DNA of 64,000 nt from Hirundichthys speculiger (GCA_018398805.1 JAGFBZ010001894.1:62001-126000); one strand, 5' to 3'; counted from the stretch's first letter, positions 1 through 49,735 are shown. Numbers and translations are program-made. Notes: generated by a model not told the origin, from the sequence alone.

Positions 1-35
1 TTATTTTCTAGTACCTCCTTCCTGTCCAAGCTTAG

Positions 36-116
36 GTGTGCGTGTGTATGTGTATGTGCATGTATGTGGTCGTGTATGTGTGTGTACGTGCATGTACGTG
101 TACGTGTATGTGTGCT
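36..116. repeat. TG-rich microsatellite
   Basis: Imperfect (TG)n with TGTA, TGCA and ACGTG interruptions over about 80 bp. Simple sequence with no coding meaning, although an open frame crosses it. Confidence 0.85.
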
Positions 117-119
117 CAG

Positions 120-1580
120 AGATACAAACAGGCTCCAGAAGCCTGAGATACCAAGGAACCTGGGGATCCAGCAGCCAGAAGCTGGATCAGGAACTGAGTG
201 CAGGGGCAGGTGTGAGTCCAGGTCGCCCGCTCCGCTATGTTAACAGCAGTGTGGGTCGTTAGCAGAACCTGGAAAAGACCGTTCCACTGCTCCGTTCCTC
301 TAGCGCCCTGAAGCAGGTCTCGCATCAGGACCCACTCTCCTGGCTGAGTGCTGTGCAGGGGTCCACTGGCTGGTACAGGCTGGGCACGTCACCTGTGAGT
401 TAATCTGTGTCAATATAGAGTGCAACTTTCTGCAATACGACAACACAGAATTCTCACACAATACAGATGATGGAAGGAAACACTCATCTGGTGCGTCCAC
501 TCCCATCGGCGTTGGTCTGGCCAAAGAGGATCACGAACAGACTCAGAGTAGCCCTCGATCGCACTCGCATCCTCAAGTCCACAGCATGACAGGTAGCCTC
601 CAGAGCCTTCAGCCAGGACACCCTGTTCCTGCACAACACTGCACCAACTTAAACGTCAAGACACCATTCTCCCTCCCAACAGCACCCCCACTGGCAGGAT
701 GGTATAGTATCACCTGAGGTCAAACCCCAGAACCTTCCCTACCTGCACCAGGGCTTTGTTAACAAAATGAGTGCCGTTGTCACTGGAGATTTCAGATGGA
801 ATTCCCACCGTGGCAGGATCTCCTTCAGCCAAGCCTCTGCCACTGTGGAGCTGACATCCTTAGAAAAGTTAAAAACCTCAACCCACTTTAAGACGTGTCA
901 ACAACAACCAGACAATATCTCTTACCCTCACAAGGAGAGAGTTCAATAAAATCTAGCATGATGTACTCAAACAGTCTGTCAGATGCCAGCGGCATCCTCA
1001 CTCCCCCTCCCGCGTCGTGGGCAGCACAGATCACGCAGGACTGGCAGAACCTCTGCGCACAAGAGGAAAAACCTCTCGTGAACCAGTACTTAGCCAAGGT
1101 CGACAGCATGGCCCCCTGGGGATGCGTGGTCCAGCCCGTGCGTCAGCCTAGCAAAGTGGGAAGAAAAACGCTTAGGCAAACACAGCCTTGAGTCACCTGC
1201 ACGCCACACGCCATCACCCAGACCACAGCCGTCCCGCTGCCACAACCGTTTCTCAGCCGGGGAGGAGAAAGACTGCATCGCACGAAGCCACTGCAGACGA
1301 GAGAACAGTTAACAGGAGAACGAGCAGCCACCTTCGCAGCCGCATCTGCATGAGCGTTGCCTGCGGAAATACGATCAGGCCCGTTAACATGAGCCGGACA
1401 TTTACACACAGCTACGGAACTGGGCAGGAAGATGGCCCCCAAGAGAGCATCCACCTTCATGACAAACACCAAACCCATACCTGCTGTCCGTGTAAATCGT
1501 GACGCTCTACCCCTTCGCCAATCTGCATGCTTCAGTCAAAGCCACTAGTTTAGCTGCTGGGGCCGAACAATGATGTGGAA
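120..1580 (-). pseudogene. Decayed retrovirus-like pol fragment (RNase H to integrase)
   Basis: On the minus strand, in the order expected for a retroviral pol, I see the end of an RNase H domain (about 1300-1410, with an AHVNGPDRISAGN-type segment and a following AD), then the integrase zinc-binding region (CQSC pair, about 1030-1060), the start of the catalytic core (DFIELSPCEGKRY, about 905-960), a DNGTHFVN-type core motif in another frame (about 755-785), and an integrase C-terminal segment (FQVLLTTHTAV, about 240-275). The pieces lie in different frames and carry stops, so this is a dead copy. The C-terminal segment resembles gamma/epsilon-retrovirus-like elements of fish more than Ty3/gypsy. 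No LTR was found for it here, and the part between 300 and 640 is too decayed to place. Class assignment is inferred from motifs only. Confidence 0.75.
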
Positions 1581-1599
1581 GCAAGCCAGAATCTCATTA

Positions 1600-3050
1600 A
1601 TCACAGCCACACAATCGTGAGGTACGCTGTCCTCTGGACCTGGCATGAAAGTGGCTGGATTTAATACAGTCAAAAATAAATAAATAAAAAAAGAACTGTT
1701 TCAGATGGAATTGAACAGTTAAAGGCAACCGTTTAGTACCAAACCCACCTAGCAGCAGACAAATGTGACGTTTTCTGCTCCAACAGTGTCATAGACACAG
1801 CACGTGGTACCCAAAGAGTCAAAACAGCATAACTTACCAGATCACGTGAGCATAGACAGCTTTTTCAGCAGCAGCCACAGCTCACAAACAACGTGGAGAT
1901 CCACGTTGGATCTGGATCCAGCTTACCAGAAAAATAAGCCACAGGCTTTATGTTCCTGTAACAGAACAGATGTCATTCCTGCCAGTGGCCATCACACTAT
2001 ACAACCAATCACTTTAAATCTGTAAAATCTATAGTATCTCTACATGTCCGTTTAACATATTTTTCTTTTACTATTAGACAGGGTAATCTCTTATTTGAAA
2101 TTTTTGTACATTGGATTCGCACACGTGGGCCAGAGTTATCTAGTCTATTTTGTTATTCTTATATATTTAATTCTTGGTAAGGTGTAGTATTTAAAGTGTT
2201 AATTTACTTATTTTATATGTAGAGACTAATGTCTAACTTTAACCGATGCAACGGTCTTTCATAGGATGAACAATGGCGGCAGCAAAACATTTTCATCGCA
2301 GTTGCTTAGTTGTTGCTAAACAGTTGTATGGAGTTGCTGGACAATTTAATTGCAATACCAATTAAATAGCATAAATATGGATATGCATGTAATTACCGGC
2401 CTCCTTATTCTAATCAGCGCTATCTGAAACTAGCGCGCAAGCCATGAAACAGATAAAAAGTCGATTTGAAGTTCGTTATTATAATTTTACCATATAGTCA
2501 TGTCGCTTTTCACAGCAGTGAGAAATGTACATTAACAGCCCAGACTACAAATCATTTAACAATAACCTGTTCTTCACATTTTAACCAGTTAATATTCACA
2601 TAAGTTCACATCAGTAGGATCTGGCAGATTTACGCTTCAACAGATAGCCTTCATTTTGATGTCACTTTCCTAACGGCCCGGTTTTTATTACCTAAACTGA
2701 CTTCGCGTGACCCCATGCAGGCCAGCTCTCATCGTTTTTAATTGTCTTCTTTCTCTCTTAATTCAAAGCAAAAACACATGAAATTAATTTTAAATTAAAT
2801 TGTCACCATTTTTACTTTATTTAATACAATTAAGATTTTCATTTTTAATAGTCTCCATTCTTGGGGTTGCTTTGAGGTTGCCAAGCCATATTTTGAGGTT
2901 GCTATAGCAACTGCAAGCTATTTTATTTATTACATTATTACAGTTTTATTATTACAGTTTTGCACACTGTTTTTTTTTCTATTTATTCCCTATTTAATGC
3001 CTATTTAATGTCTATTTAATGCCCTGTCTATTTATGTATATTTTGTATCT
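1600..3050. other. Unassigned intergenic or intronic DNA, AT-rich
   Basis: No exon, RNA gene or recognisable transposon was found. The stretch becomes AT-rich after about 2030. It could belong to the first zfr intron if the missing first exon lies upstream of the window. Confidence 0.5.
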
Positions 3051-3054
3051 GCTG

Positions 3055-3172
3055 CAACGAGCCAATTTCCCCTCTGGGATTATTAAAGTATTTTCAGTTC
3101 AATTCAATAATTCGCATTAAATTAAATTTATTAATCCGCAAGGGATCAATAAAGTATTTTCAATTCAATCCA
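3055..3172 (+). mobile_element. LINE 3' tail remnants (two)
   Basis: Two short copies of the fish LINE-type terminus, CCCTCTGGGATTATTAAAGT and a second AAGGGATCAATAAAGTATTTT-like end, lie in tandem and are followed by ATTCAATT repeats. Only the 3' ends are left, which is typical of 5'-truncated non-LTR insertions. Plus-strand orientation. Confidence 0.6.
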
Positions 3173-3179
3173 AACCAAA

Positions 3180-4970
3180 CACCTGACAATCAGAACCCAT
3201 CCCTACAAAGGACATCACCTGTTTCTGTTCACAGCAACCTTGACACAGACGGGTGAATGTCCAAGGTTCACCCTGTAGGTCGAACACCGGAAAAACATAA
3301 GCCAAATCGACAACATCAGTGTTTGGATTGGAGAATCAGGGCATGGACAATCACACCTGCAGCGCGCAGAGATTTAAAAACAGGTGTAACTCCCATCACT
3401 GCCTCCTCTGTCAATATTGCTGAATTACTGTTGGATATTATTGCTGACACAGCCTAACATCAGAATTTTTTAGAGTGATCACAACCGGTTCGACATTCTT
3501 GATCAAACCTACATCACATGGACCTTGTGCTCCCAACATCGTCGTTGTAACGTTCTGGAATGTTGGTAATTGGCCCAATTCACGATCAGCAGGCAGAAAC
3601 CCACATCGCCCTCCAGGTGAACACAGCGCGACACGTGATCACCTAGAATGAAACAACACACGATATGCATTTCTGTCTGCACTGTAAAAAGAACAGTAGC
3701 TCTCACACAGTCAGTCAAAGGAGCCCACGTTGTCGTCAAAGCACGTCGAGAGTCGGAGTCGTCTGAAACATTCACACTTCTGCAGACAACACATAATACA
3801 ACAATCACAAGCAATTTGCCTGACTCAGAGTCAGTGCCACTGGTACGCACTACAATGCGTAGACCAGTATAATATTGCGATTTCAGTTTCTTATTTTACC
3901 ATGTTCCTTCCTATAAACATAAAATAGACAAATACACACACAAAAATGGTTATTATTGTTGTTGGCAGAGGAATGGACAAACCAAGTGATCTTCATCTTC
4001 ATCTTAATTACCTTGAGGCAGAATTTACAAATTAATTAACTTCGGTATGGATGCAGTCCATTAGCAAGGTGACTGAGGAATCAGAGACAGGCAAAATTAT
4101 TTGAGGCGAATATTATGACTGAAATGATTTGGATCATAAATTGAATTGGTGAAAAAGGTGTAGTACCTTTTTCCAGACACGCAGTGTCGACAGGAAACTT
4201 TAGCAAGCAGTTCTTCATTGCAAAAGAGCCAAGGACAGAGGGAAAAATGTGTTGCGATGTCTTATCAGTATTTGCATTCTTGTGTATCAGTACGTGTGGT
4301 AATGACGTGTCACCTGGCCCCACCCCCTCGTCCACGGCAGAGTCCAGATGGCGTCACTCTGTCAATCCGCTGCCGGCGCCGCCCACTTTTCCAGCACACT
4401 GCCGGACTGCTGAACACTGCTGACCAATGTCCCATCACATTGAAGACGGACATCAGAGCCCTCATCTCTGACCAGATCCACCACGGCCGTGTCGGCTGTC
4501 CGCTGTGGGCTGAGAGACATTGTTATGCACAGCAAAATCAGTTCAGTTCTTCCAAACGTGAGCGCGCAGCAGGCTCCAGCTGCAGCAGTCTGGAGCGCGC
4601 AGCAGTCTCTGGAACGCGCAGGAGGCTGCCTTTCCCCCGCGCGCCTTCAGCGCAACGCCTCTGAAACAGTCCACTCCCAGAACTTTTCGGGGTGAAGCAG
4701 ATGTGCAGTTGTCATGTTGTATCTGCTATGTACACGCGAGTGAAGGGTTAAGCCAGATTCAGGTAAGAAAGGGAGAGGAAATGAAAGATAAAGGCCAGTC
4801 AAATTCCGCACGCGGAACTTACTGCGCCAGACAGTTTTCCCAATCAGTCTGACAACACTGTTACATAGAAACTCCCAAAATGACTAAATTTCTGAACGAA
4901 CAAACTTGCCTCTTTCCCAAAAAACTACAGTGCCTCTGGTTCCCCAGTGCATGCTCAGACCGCAGCGCTT
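3180..4970. other. Unassigned DNA
   Basis: No homology recognised. The part at 4300-4700 is GC- and CpG-richer, with short open frames in several phases, but has no splice signals or protein family I can name. I searched it for the expected first zfr exon and did not find it. Confidence 0.45.
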
Positions 4971-4978
4971 ATCTGTCT

Positions 4979-7976
4979 TAGGGGTGGGCGATATGACCTA
5001 AAATTAATATCACGGTATTTTTCATCTTTTGAACGGTGACAGTATAATATCACGGTATTTTTTGGTACGTTTTGGGAGGAGTAGCCTGTCCTGTCCCTTT
5101 ATGTGAATAAAGTTAATATTTTTATAATATAATAAGTAAATTGTAGGTATCTTTATCAAAAAGAGACATGGGAGAGTATTATGCATTCTCAACATATTTA
5201 TTTGGCAAAAAACCTAAAGATTTTACTTAACAGTGTACAACAGAACAAAAATTAGCAGTTTAGTAACACAAGAACAATGTAATAATGTGTACTTTTCACA
5301 AAAACTAACTCTCTCTTCATCCAAACTCTGATGAAACTAGACATTCAAGTTCTTTGCCAGGAACACCAGCCTGTCAACATTTTCTGGCTTCAGTGATGCC
5401 CTGGAACTTGTTACAATATTGCCCCCTGTGCTGAATGCACGCTCGGAGGGTGAGCTTGTGGCTGGGATGCATAAGTATTTTTTTGCCAGGCGGCTAATGC
5501 GGGGGAAGTGGGAACATTGGAGACGCCACCACTCCAGTGGATCAGAGTCACTGTCAGCCGTCACCATCAGCAGGTAGCCGTCTAGCTCCATCTCAATGCC
5601 CTGCTGCTTTGGTGGTGCACTGCTACCCTTTTTGAAGAAACTGCCCAGGCTGGTCTTGGGCTTTTTCAGTTGTGCAGGAGCAGTGCTAGTTTCCCTCTTG
5701 CTTTGGTCCTCTGTGGAAGAGGCATCTGTGGCTGTCTTCTCCTCCAGTGCTTTGGTTTCTGTAGCCACTCTGCTCCTCACTTCCTCCAACTTTTCGGGTG
5801 GGATGTAGGTGGTCTTGAACCGTGGGTCCAGGAATGTTGCCATGGTGAGCAGCTCGTCAGTGGCAGGATCGTTGTATTTTTCATTCAAATAATCCAGGAC
5901 CCTCTTCTTGATGTCCTCGCACAGTCCTGCTTTGTCTTCTTCTGGCTTCAAAATATCTGAATTGAGAAGATGGAGGACTGGCTTTAACATAGGAGACACT
6001 AACATACTCCTCTCCTGACAGGGCATCTGTAAAATCTTGCAGAGGCTTCAGGGCTTTGGTTATGGCCTCCAACACCTCAATGTCTTGCCAGGTGGGTAGA
6101 AGGTGACGTGACTTTTGGTCTGCTGCCAGGACTTGAGTGATGGCCTTCTCCTGCTCCAACACCCTTTCCATCATTTTGACACGGGACCCCCACCTTGTTG
6201 GGGATTCTGTGACCAGCTTGTGGGGGGGCAGGTTCAGCTCTGTCTGTGCACTGGTCAGGGCCTTCTTCTTTTTCCAGCTGTAGGAGAATGAACTGACCAC
6301 TTTTTTGCACATACCTGTGGCCCGTGCAACTCGAGCATCATGTTGGACACTCCTTTCTGTGAAGTAAAAAGAATGAATAAAGATATTAGCATAAGTGGAA
6401 AAGTAGGTTATCATAGATGAAAAACTTAATAAACCACTGAAGAGCAGCATAAGTATTTACAAATAGTACAGCTTTTTCATTAAACACAGACATATTGTAC
6501 ATATTTTTAAATTATATTTTTCATATAATGTGATGTTGATATTTGTATTTTATATGTGTTTTTTTTTTTTTTTTTACTTTCTGATCCGGTCCCCAGAGGA
6601 ATCACGGCTAAACAATATAACAATGAACAATACAATACTAATGTGGCGGCCTTACATTTGTTTTTGTCTTCTTTTATTACATTACATACAAACAGAAAAG
6701 GACTTGACAAATTTTCTGAATATGAAATGTTAGGTTTAGAGAGTGTAACTTACCAATAGCGTTGTGCAGTCTGTGTCCAAAACATGCGAGTCTCGTCCAT
6801 TTATTGATTTCCAGAGCGCGCACCATGTTTGCGCCGCTGTCAGTTGTCATGCACACCAGATGCGCTTCATCCAAGCCCCAGGCAGAAAGAAAGTGCATCC
6901 TTCAGTCCTAACGCAATTATTTCTCCGGTGTGGTCGTCAGGGAAGAAGGCGGTCTGTAGGCATCTGCTGCGCAACTTCCAGTCATTGTCAATGAAATGGA
7001 TGGTGAGGCTAATGTATGGCTCAGTAGTCCGGCTGGACCATAAATCAGTAGTGGCTGAGTAGGCTTCAAGGTGGCGAATTTCATTAATGACTCTGTCCCG
7101 TACCTCCGTGTACAGCTCTGGCAGACACTTCTGGCTAAAAAATTTCCGACCAGGCAGCTCGTATCTTGAGTCCAGAGTGTGAACCACATGTCTGAAGCCA
7201 TCTCTCTCTATGGTTTGGATGGGCACCATGTCCTTTGCTATATACAGTGTAATTGCCCTGGTAATGTCTTTCCATTTCTTACTGCTCTTGTCGTAAGGTG
7301 TAGCAGCAGTAAAGGATGCCTGCAGTGAAAGCTGTGTAGTCTTGGGACGTGCTCCGCTGGCGCTGCTGGTCCCACTTGCGCTCGTTTTGGCCCGGGTTGC
7401 CTCTTCATATTCACGGGCGTGCGTGTTTTTTAAGTGGTGAAACAGGTTGCTTGTGTTTCCACCTCTTGCTGTCACAACACGACGGCAAACCTTGCAAATC
7501 ACCGAAGTTTGCTCCGTGTCGGATAATTTAAAACCGAACCAGTTCCAAATAACGGAGGTGCCTCCTCTTTTTGGAACAAGAGTTTCCTCTCCAACGGCCT
7601 CGGTCTCCATTCCACTCATCTCTTTGTAGATAATATGCTACAGGCTCAGTCTTTTTTTTATGATGTTTCACCAGTCGTTTCTTTATTGACTGCCCAGGTT
7701 AAGTGCTCGTTACGCTAATTTATTGGCCACTCCCTTTTTACCAGCTGCAAAGCCGATACGAATGTTTTATTTTTTTATTTGCAACAAGATATAGCCTATA
7801 GTATATAAGGACAGGTATTCAGACCACAGCTGAACGTTTGAAGAAAATGTAATGCCTTATTTAGGCTTATTATTTCATAATTGATTTATTACGGTATTGA
7901 CGGTATTGCAAAATCCATGTCGTGGCGCAGTGTCACACCGGTGATGACTATGACACCGGTATACCGCCCACCCCTA
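4979..7976 (-). mobile_element. hAT DNA transposon, full length, ZBED-like
   Basis: Terminal inverted repeats TAGGGGTGGGCG / CGCCCACCCCTA bound a 2,998-bp element. The 8 bases on each side are identical (ATCTGTCT at 4971-4978 and 7977-7984), the 8-bp target duplication expected of hAT elements. Subterminal CGGTATT/ATACCG repeats occur at both ends. The element carries a two-exon transposase gene on the minus strand, which is broken (separate entry). The intact ends and exact duplication suggest a fairly recent insertion. Confidence 0.95.
5337..7619 (-). pseudogene. hAT transposase, BED zinc finger type, two exons, frameshifted
   Basis: Exon 1 (7619 to 6754) starts with a BED finger (CKVCRRVV...HHLKNTH), followed by the hAT core (TDLWSS; TTDSGANMV). 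It ends at ATTG before a GTAAGT donor. Exon 2 (6356 to 5337) begins after a TTCACAG acceptor, continues through CKKVVSSFSYSWK and TRWGS, and ends with the hAT dimerisation domain (DPLEWW, KKYLCIPATSSPSERAFS) and a stop. Two frameshifts break the frame: one near 6885-6895 in a CTTTCTTTC tract and one near 5985. The order and motifs match the ZBED1-like hAT transposases. It would cut and join its own TIRs in the nucleus if intact. I see no sign of host use, so it is probably a dead transposase. Confidence 0.9.
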
Positions 7977-7984
7977 ATCTGTCT

Positions 7985-8247
7985 TATTTTTTTTCCTTTA
8001 ACCGCCGCTTCTTCGCTTCGCGCCCGCGCATTGTCTCCCCAGATCATCGAGAACGCGCATCGTCAGAAATCTTTCATTTGTTTGTACATTCAACTGCCAA
8101 ACCTCATAACATCAAACAGGCAATCATCCAAAGCCATAGCCTATTGCTTTAACCAGCATCATACTTTAAATCAGGAATTGTTCCACAAACAGCCCGCCCC
8201 CATGAGCCCAGCGCCTCCGTCCGGTCCAAACACAACTAAAACTAAAA

Positions 8248-8250
<3 letters not shown>
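7985..8250. other. Unassigned spacer
   Basis: Nothing recognised between the hAT element and the T-tract/LTR-leader region. Confidence 0.4.

Positions 8251-8280
<30 letters not shown>
8251..8280. repeat. Poly(T) tract
   Basis: About 30 consecutive T at the downstream (minus-strand) edge of the LTR-element leader. This could be the 3' poly(A) scar of a retroposed sequence read on the minus strand. Confidence 0.7.
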
Positions 8281-8959
8281 CAAGACTTAAGTCCGCAACT
8301 GCTCACTACTTCTGGTTCCGAGACCTCGTTAGCCGCCCACACTAGATCCGATCGTCACCGGATCGCGGCAACTGCTTATGCCAACTCTTTGCCTATAGAG
8401 CCATAGATAGCTCCACTATTCCACACACAAATTCCCACTTCTGTCATCGAGGTGCAGCCCCACGCGCACACTCAAGCAGCCTAGCTCACCGGCTAGTAAC
8501 ACCAGAAAACGGCAGTACGACAGGCTGTCCAACACGACACCTGTGCCAGGGGTCGGCACCCAACAGCGACAGAACTCCGGTGCTCGCACCCCACGGACCA
8601 GAGACCCACAGACGAGGCAGCGCGGCTCACAGGGCACAGAACAGCCGGAAAACACCATGCAGACGAAAACAACACAAAACAAACCCCCGGGGTACCCCAA
8701 ACAGACAAAACTCCGCACCGCTCCGCCGCAGCTCAGTGATCAGACAGACAAAATAAATCTCACTCACCAGAACAGTGGTTCGGTCGTTCATCCGTCCTTG
8801 TCCCCATCCAGTCGCTGCGGCTGCCCATCACGAGACCGGTTTCCTCAAAACCTATGGAATTTGCGGCCAAAAAGAGCTTCCTCTCACCGATCAGGACCGC
8901 AGCGAGCGGAACCAGCAGACAAAGCACAGAAAAACAAGTAAAAGCCAAAGGGACGCCAC
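8281..8959 (-). mobile_element. LTR retroelement leader with tRNA-Asn-like primer binding site
   Basis: Immediately inside the LTR (one spacer base), the minus strand reads TGGCGTCCCT at 8958-8949. This equals the first ten bases of a primer binding site for tRNA-Asn, whose 3' end is AGGGACG plus CCA. After that the sequence is GC-rich and lacks a convincing gag. The element breaks off at the poly(T) tract, so the internal genes and the other LTR are absent. Confidence 0.6.
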
Positions 8960-9373
8960 TGTTATGCCAGAAATTGGGCATATCTTACTCATTAGAATAC
9001 ACTCAAATTATACTCTAATTGGGTTCTGGTGATGCAGTCAATTCGGTTATTAAACAAAGCACTGACAACCAACGGAGGTGCAAAACGGAGTTTTATTCTC
9101 CAAGTCTGCATGCAAATTCAGAGAGGTCATTACAGAATGCCGGATGGTTCAGAATGACCCAGTCTCAGTAGGAAGCAGTTGCCTTTGAACATCACATGAA
9201 AACATCAGGACCTTGGATCTCTAGTTCTCTAGACGTCCACGTCAAAACTTAGCAGACTCGTTGGAGCCTGAACGATAACAAAACTGTGGCCTTCGAACAC
9301 GCAGGAATCGAGACCAGAAGTCATGGACTCATGACACAGCACTTTAGCTCAAAATGCAATTTCTGACACAACA
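8960..9373 (-). mobile_element. 5' LTR of a retrovirus-like element (family copy 1)
   Basis: This 414-bp repeat reads TGTTGTGTCAG...GGCATAACA on the minus strand, with TGTT/AACA ends. It contains a GAGAATAAAAC polyadenylation-signal region followed by a conserved U5 (CGTTTTGCACCTCCGTTGG). Two further copies lie at 12796-13196 and 21649-22066. The primer binding site follows directly, which fixes the orientation. Its upstream edge abuts the truncated Tc1 transposase, suggesting that it inserted into or was joined to that element. Confidence 0.8.
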
Positions 9374-10435
9374 CTGTGTCTACCAGCACAATCTCAAGAG
9401 CATGGAGGAGATTCCAGGAGACAGGCAGTTACTCCAGGAGAGCTGGACAGGGCCGTAGAAGGTCTACAACCCATCAGCAGGACCGCTATCTGCTCCTTTG
9501 TGCAAGGAGGAGCAGGAGGAGCACTGCCAGAGCCCTACAAAATGACCTCCAGCAGGCCACTGGTGTGAACGTCTCTGACCAAACAATCAGAAACAGACTT
9601 CATGAGGGGGGCCTGAGGGCCCCACGTCCTCTAGTGGGCCCTGTGCTCACTGCCCGGCACCGTGGAGCTCGATTGGCATTTGCCACAGAACACCAGAATT
9701 GGCAAGTCGGCCACTGGTTTACCCTGAGCACATGTGACAGACGTGAAAGGGTCTGGAGAAGCCGTGGAGAACGTTCTGCTGTCTGTAACATCGTTCAGCA
9801 TGAGCGGTTTGGTGGTGGGTCAGTGATGGTCTGGTCCATATCCATGGAGGGACCACAGACCTATACAGGCTAGACAACGGCACCCTGACTGCCATTAGGT
9901 ATGGGGATGAAATCCTTGCACCCATTGTCAGACCCTCTGCTGGTGCAGTGGGTCCTGCGTTCCTCCTGGTGCACGACAATGCCGGGCCTCATGTGGCGAG
10001 AATATGCAGGCAGTTCCTGGAGGGTGAAGGAATTGATCCCATTGATTGGCCCCCATGCTTGCCTGACCTAAATCCAATAGAACACCTCTGGGACATTATG
10101 TTTCCATCCATCCGACGCCGCCAGGTTGCACCTCAGACTGTCCAGGAGCTCAGTGATGCCCTGGTCCAGATCTGGGAGGAGACACCCCAGCAACAACAAG
10201 GGTTTTGCCACCAAGTATTAGATCATGTTTTGCTAGGGGATCAAATACTTATTTCCCTCAATGACTTTCAAATTAATTTTTAATTTTCATTTCATGTAAT
10301 TTTCTCAATTTTTTTCAATATTCTTTCTATAACTGTTAAAATAAAGCTGCCATAGAAGTCTGAGACTGTTCATTTATTTCTTAGCATGACAACTGCCAAA
10401 ATCAGTGGGGGGTCAAATACTTATTTCCTCCACTG
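9374..10435 (+). mobile_element. Composite of two Tc1-like transposon fragments
   Basis: 9374-10200 is a Tc1-like transposase body without its TIR. 10203-10435 is the 3' end of a different Tc1 family with an inner repeat (GGGATCAAATACTTATTTCC) and an outer one (GGTCAAATACTTATTTCCTC) ending CCACTG followed by TA. The inner/outer pair resembles the IR/DR layout of Tc1 ends. The protein frame stops matching its family at the junction near 10200, so the two were probably joined by insertion or deletion. Confidence 0.75.
9376..10200 (+). pseudogene. Tc1-like transposase fossil (DD34E), first catalytic region lost
   Basis: Visible parts are the helix-turn-helix region ([14 protein letters not shown]), the RR/GRP-like linker, HDNAGPHVARICRQFL with the second catalytic Asp, and PDLNPIEHLWD with the Glu 34 residues later. 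The region that should hold the first Asp has a deletion ([15 protein letters not shown]). The frame is then broken near 9870 by a stop and resumes at 9948. The N-terminus is cut off by the LTR junction. Dead copy. Confidence 0.85.
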
Positions 10436-10437
10436 TA

Positions 10438-11393
10438 GTTGGACTGAGAGTTTCACATGGATTTAAAACTCTGATTTGATTTGATTTGAGTTGGACTTGT
10501 GTAGTAATTATCATTTTTTTTTATTTACTTTTCTACTTATGTCATATAAACCCATTGAGCATCAGGTGTCATATCTGATATTAATGTGGGAGTGGTGCTA
10601 AAATGCACAGCTCTTACTAGAGATGCACCAGTCGTAATTGTCTTGGCCAGTTTGGATTTTCTGAGACGTCTGACCAGCTGGTAGTATTGATTTTTATTTT
10701 CCTAAGAACTAGAATCAGCTGCGATACAGTTACACTCAACATGGAGGGATAGCAGAGGCTGCAGGCTGTGTGCGCTGCTGACTTGGTTTTTAATCTCTTA
10801 GCCTTTTTGTCAGCTTTACATTAACATTGAGCATGCTCAGCAGGATGATGCTTCTTTCAGTGTTGGGTTCAGTTTGTTGTCCCAAACATGTTGGTTGTTG
10901 TTGTTTTGGACCGTACAGGTCGTGCATACTGATCTCTTTCTGTGTTCTGTACTCACAGTAAAAAACTTCTACATTAACGATGTTTCTCAGACTACATCAT
11001 CAAGATCTACTTCAATTCAATTCAAATTCAATTCAAAAATACTTTATTGATCACCCAAGGGGGAAATTCAAGTTTCAGTACACCAGTATGGTGTACTACT
11101 TACTGACTAGAGTAATATTTGGATTTGTCAGCACTCTCTATTGAAGCACTGTTCAGTTGAGCTGACTCCCAGGTTTATTGATACCTCCTGGTATTGGTAC
11201 TGATACCGGCCAATAGTGATCAGAGCTGATCTGTTGGTGCATTTCTGTTTCTCCAAGTCATTGTGGACAGCCCTGTTTCTTTTTCAAACAGCCAAGCCAC
11301 CAGTGTAATCTCAGAGTTTTTAGGAGACCCTATCAGACTCTCTGCTTCTGACTCCTCCGTCTCATATTTTTCTCTCCTGTTTTGTTCCACCAG
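10438..11393. other. Intronic DNA upstream of the first visible zfr exon
   Basis: No exon was seen here. A LINE 3' tail on the minus strand (AAAAATACTTTATTGATCAC at 11035-11054, then a purine-rich GGGGGAAATT) sits at about 11005-11085 with ATTCAA repeats. A pyrimidine tract and CAG at 11391-11393 form the acceptor for the next exon. Confidence 0.5.
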
Positions 11394-48828
<37,435 letters not shown>

Positions 48829-49735
48829 TCTTTTTTCATGATAAAGTGTACTCAGATGTGTACGCCTGTCTTGTGAGAGCTGGTTCCGTTTTTTTCCTTT
48901 TACGCTTCAAACCGGTGTGACCATGGCCTAACTTGGTTTTACACAAACAAAACCGTGATCTGTGTTGTTTTAGTTGTAGTTGCAGGTGAAGCAGCTTTTA
49001 CCTGATGTGGGAGTTGCTGGTGTAGCTCCTCCCCTCTGACGCGTCCGTGCTTCTGATGTGGTCATGTGATCAGACACGGAGCCGGACGTCGTGTTAGGCG
49101 TCCGGAGGAACGGCACGGACGAGCATCAACGCCTTCGTCCAATTGTATAGTTGCATCCTGAGTTCTGTGATCATCTTGTTACTGTTGTGAACTGAAAGTT
49201 TCTCTTTTCAAAATGAATAACTGCTTAATGCAAGTAATGTTTAATGCTGTGGTCTTGTTACATTTCAGTGCTTAACGACACTTCAAAATACCAAAAGGGC
49301 ATTGCACAGATCAGAAAATCCTACCTGTTGATGTATCTTTGTACGTAGTGAAGTTGTCAGCTCTAAAATGTTTTGTCCTCCTTTTTGCATAAATATATAC
49401 ATACATATATATATAAATATAGATATAAACACACACACACCCGAGCGTATTTGTAATCTGTAGAGAAAAAAGGCCTGACTTTTAGGTTGTTTTGTTTCTT
49501 TTTTTGGGTGGCCATGTTCACATTGCATAATGTCTTGGTTTTTAAATTTGTTTTCCTGCTGAAAAAGTAACTTTGCTTGCCTGTCTCATAATTTTTTTTT
49601 TAGGTGCTAAATTAACTTCTGTGCTGGAAATAAGGGAGATGTAATGACCCTTCAGCACGGTCCATAATGAATGTTGCTGTGCTCTGCGTTTTCCTCTGTT
49701 CCAGTAGCAGAATAAATATGTTTTCAGATAGATTA
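48829..49735 (+). other. zfr: zfr 3' UTR
   Basis: About 900 bp from the stop codon to a polyadenylation signal AATAAA at 49711-49716, with cleavage expected 10-30 bases later. Contains an AT/AC simple repeat (49390-49440). No other AATAAA lies between, so this is the likely end of the transcript. Confidence 0.75.
49711..49716 (+). terminator. zfr: zfr polyadenylation signal
   Basis: AATAAA in AGCAGAATAAATATG, followed by a GT-rich stretch (CTTCTGTTTGTTCC) as expected downstream of a cleavage site. Confidence 0.75.

Noticed and set aside
1..11393. First coding exon of zfr (expected to start MATxNYxGF)
   Set aside because: I looked for it in all frames and did not find it; it probably lies upstream of the window.
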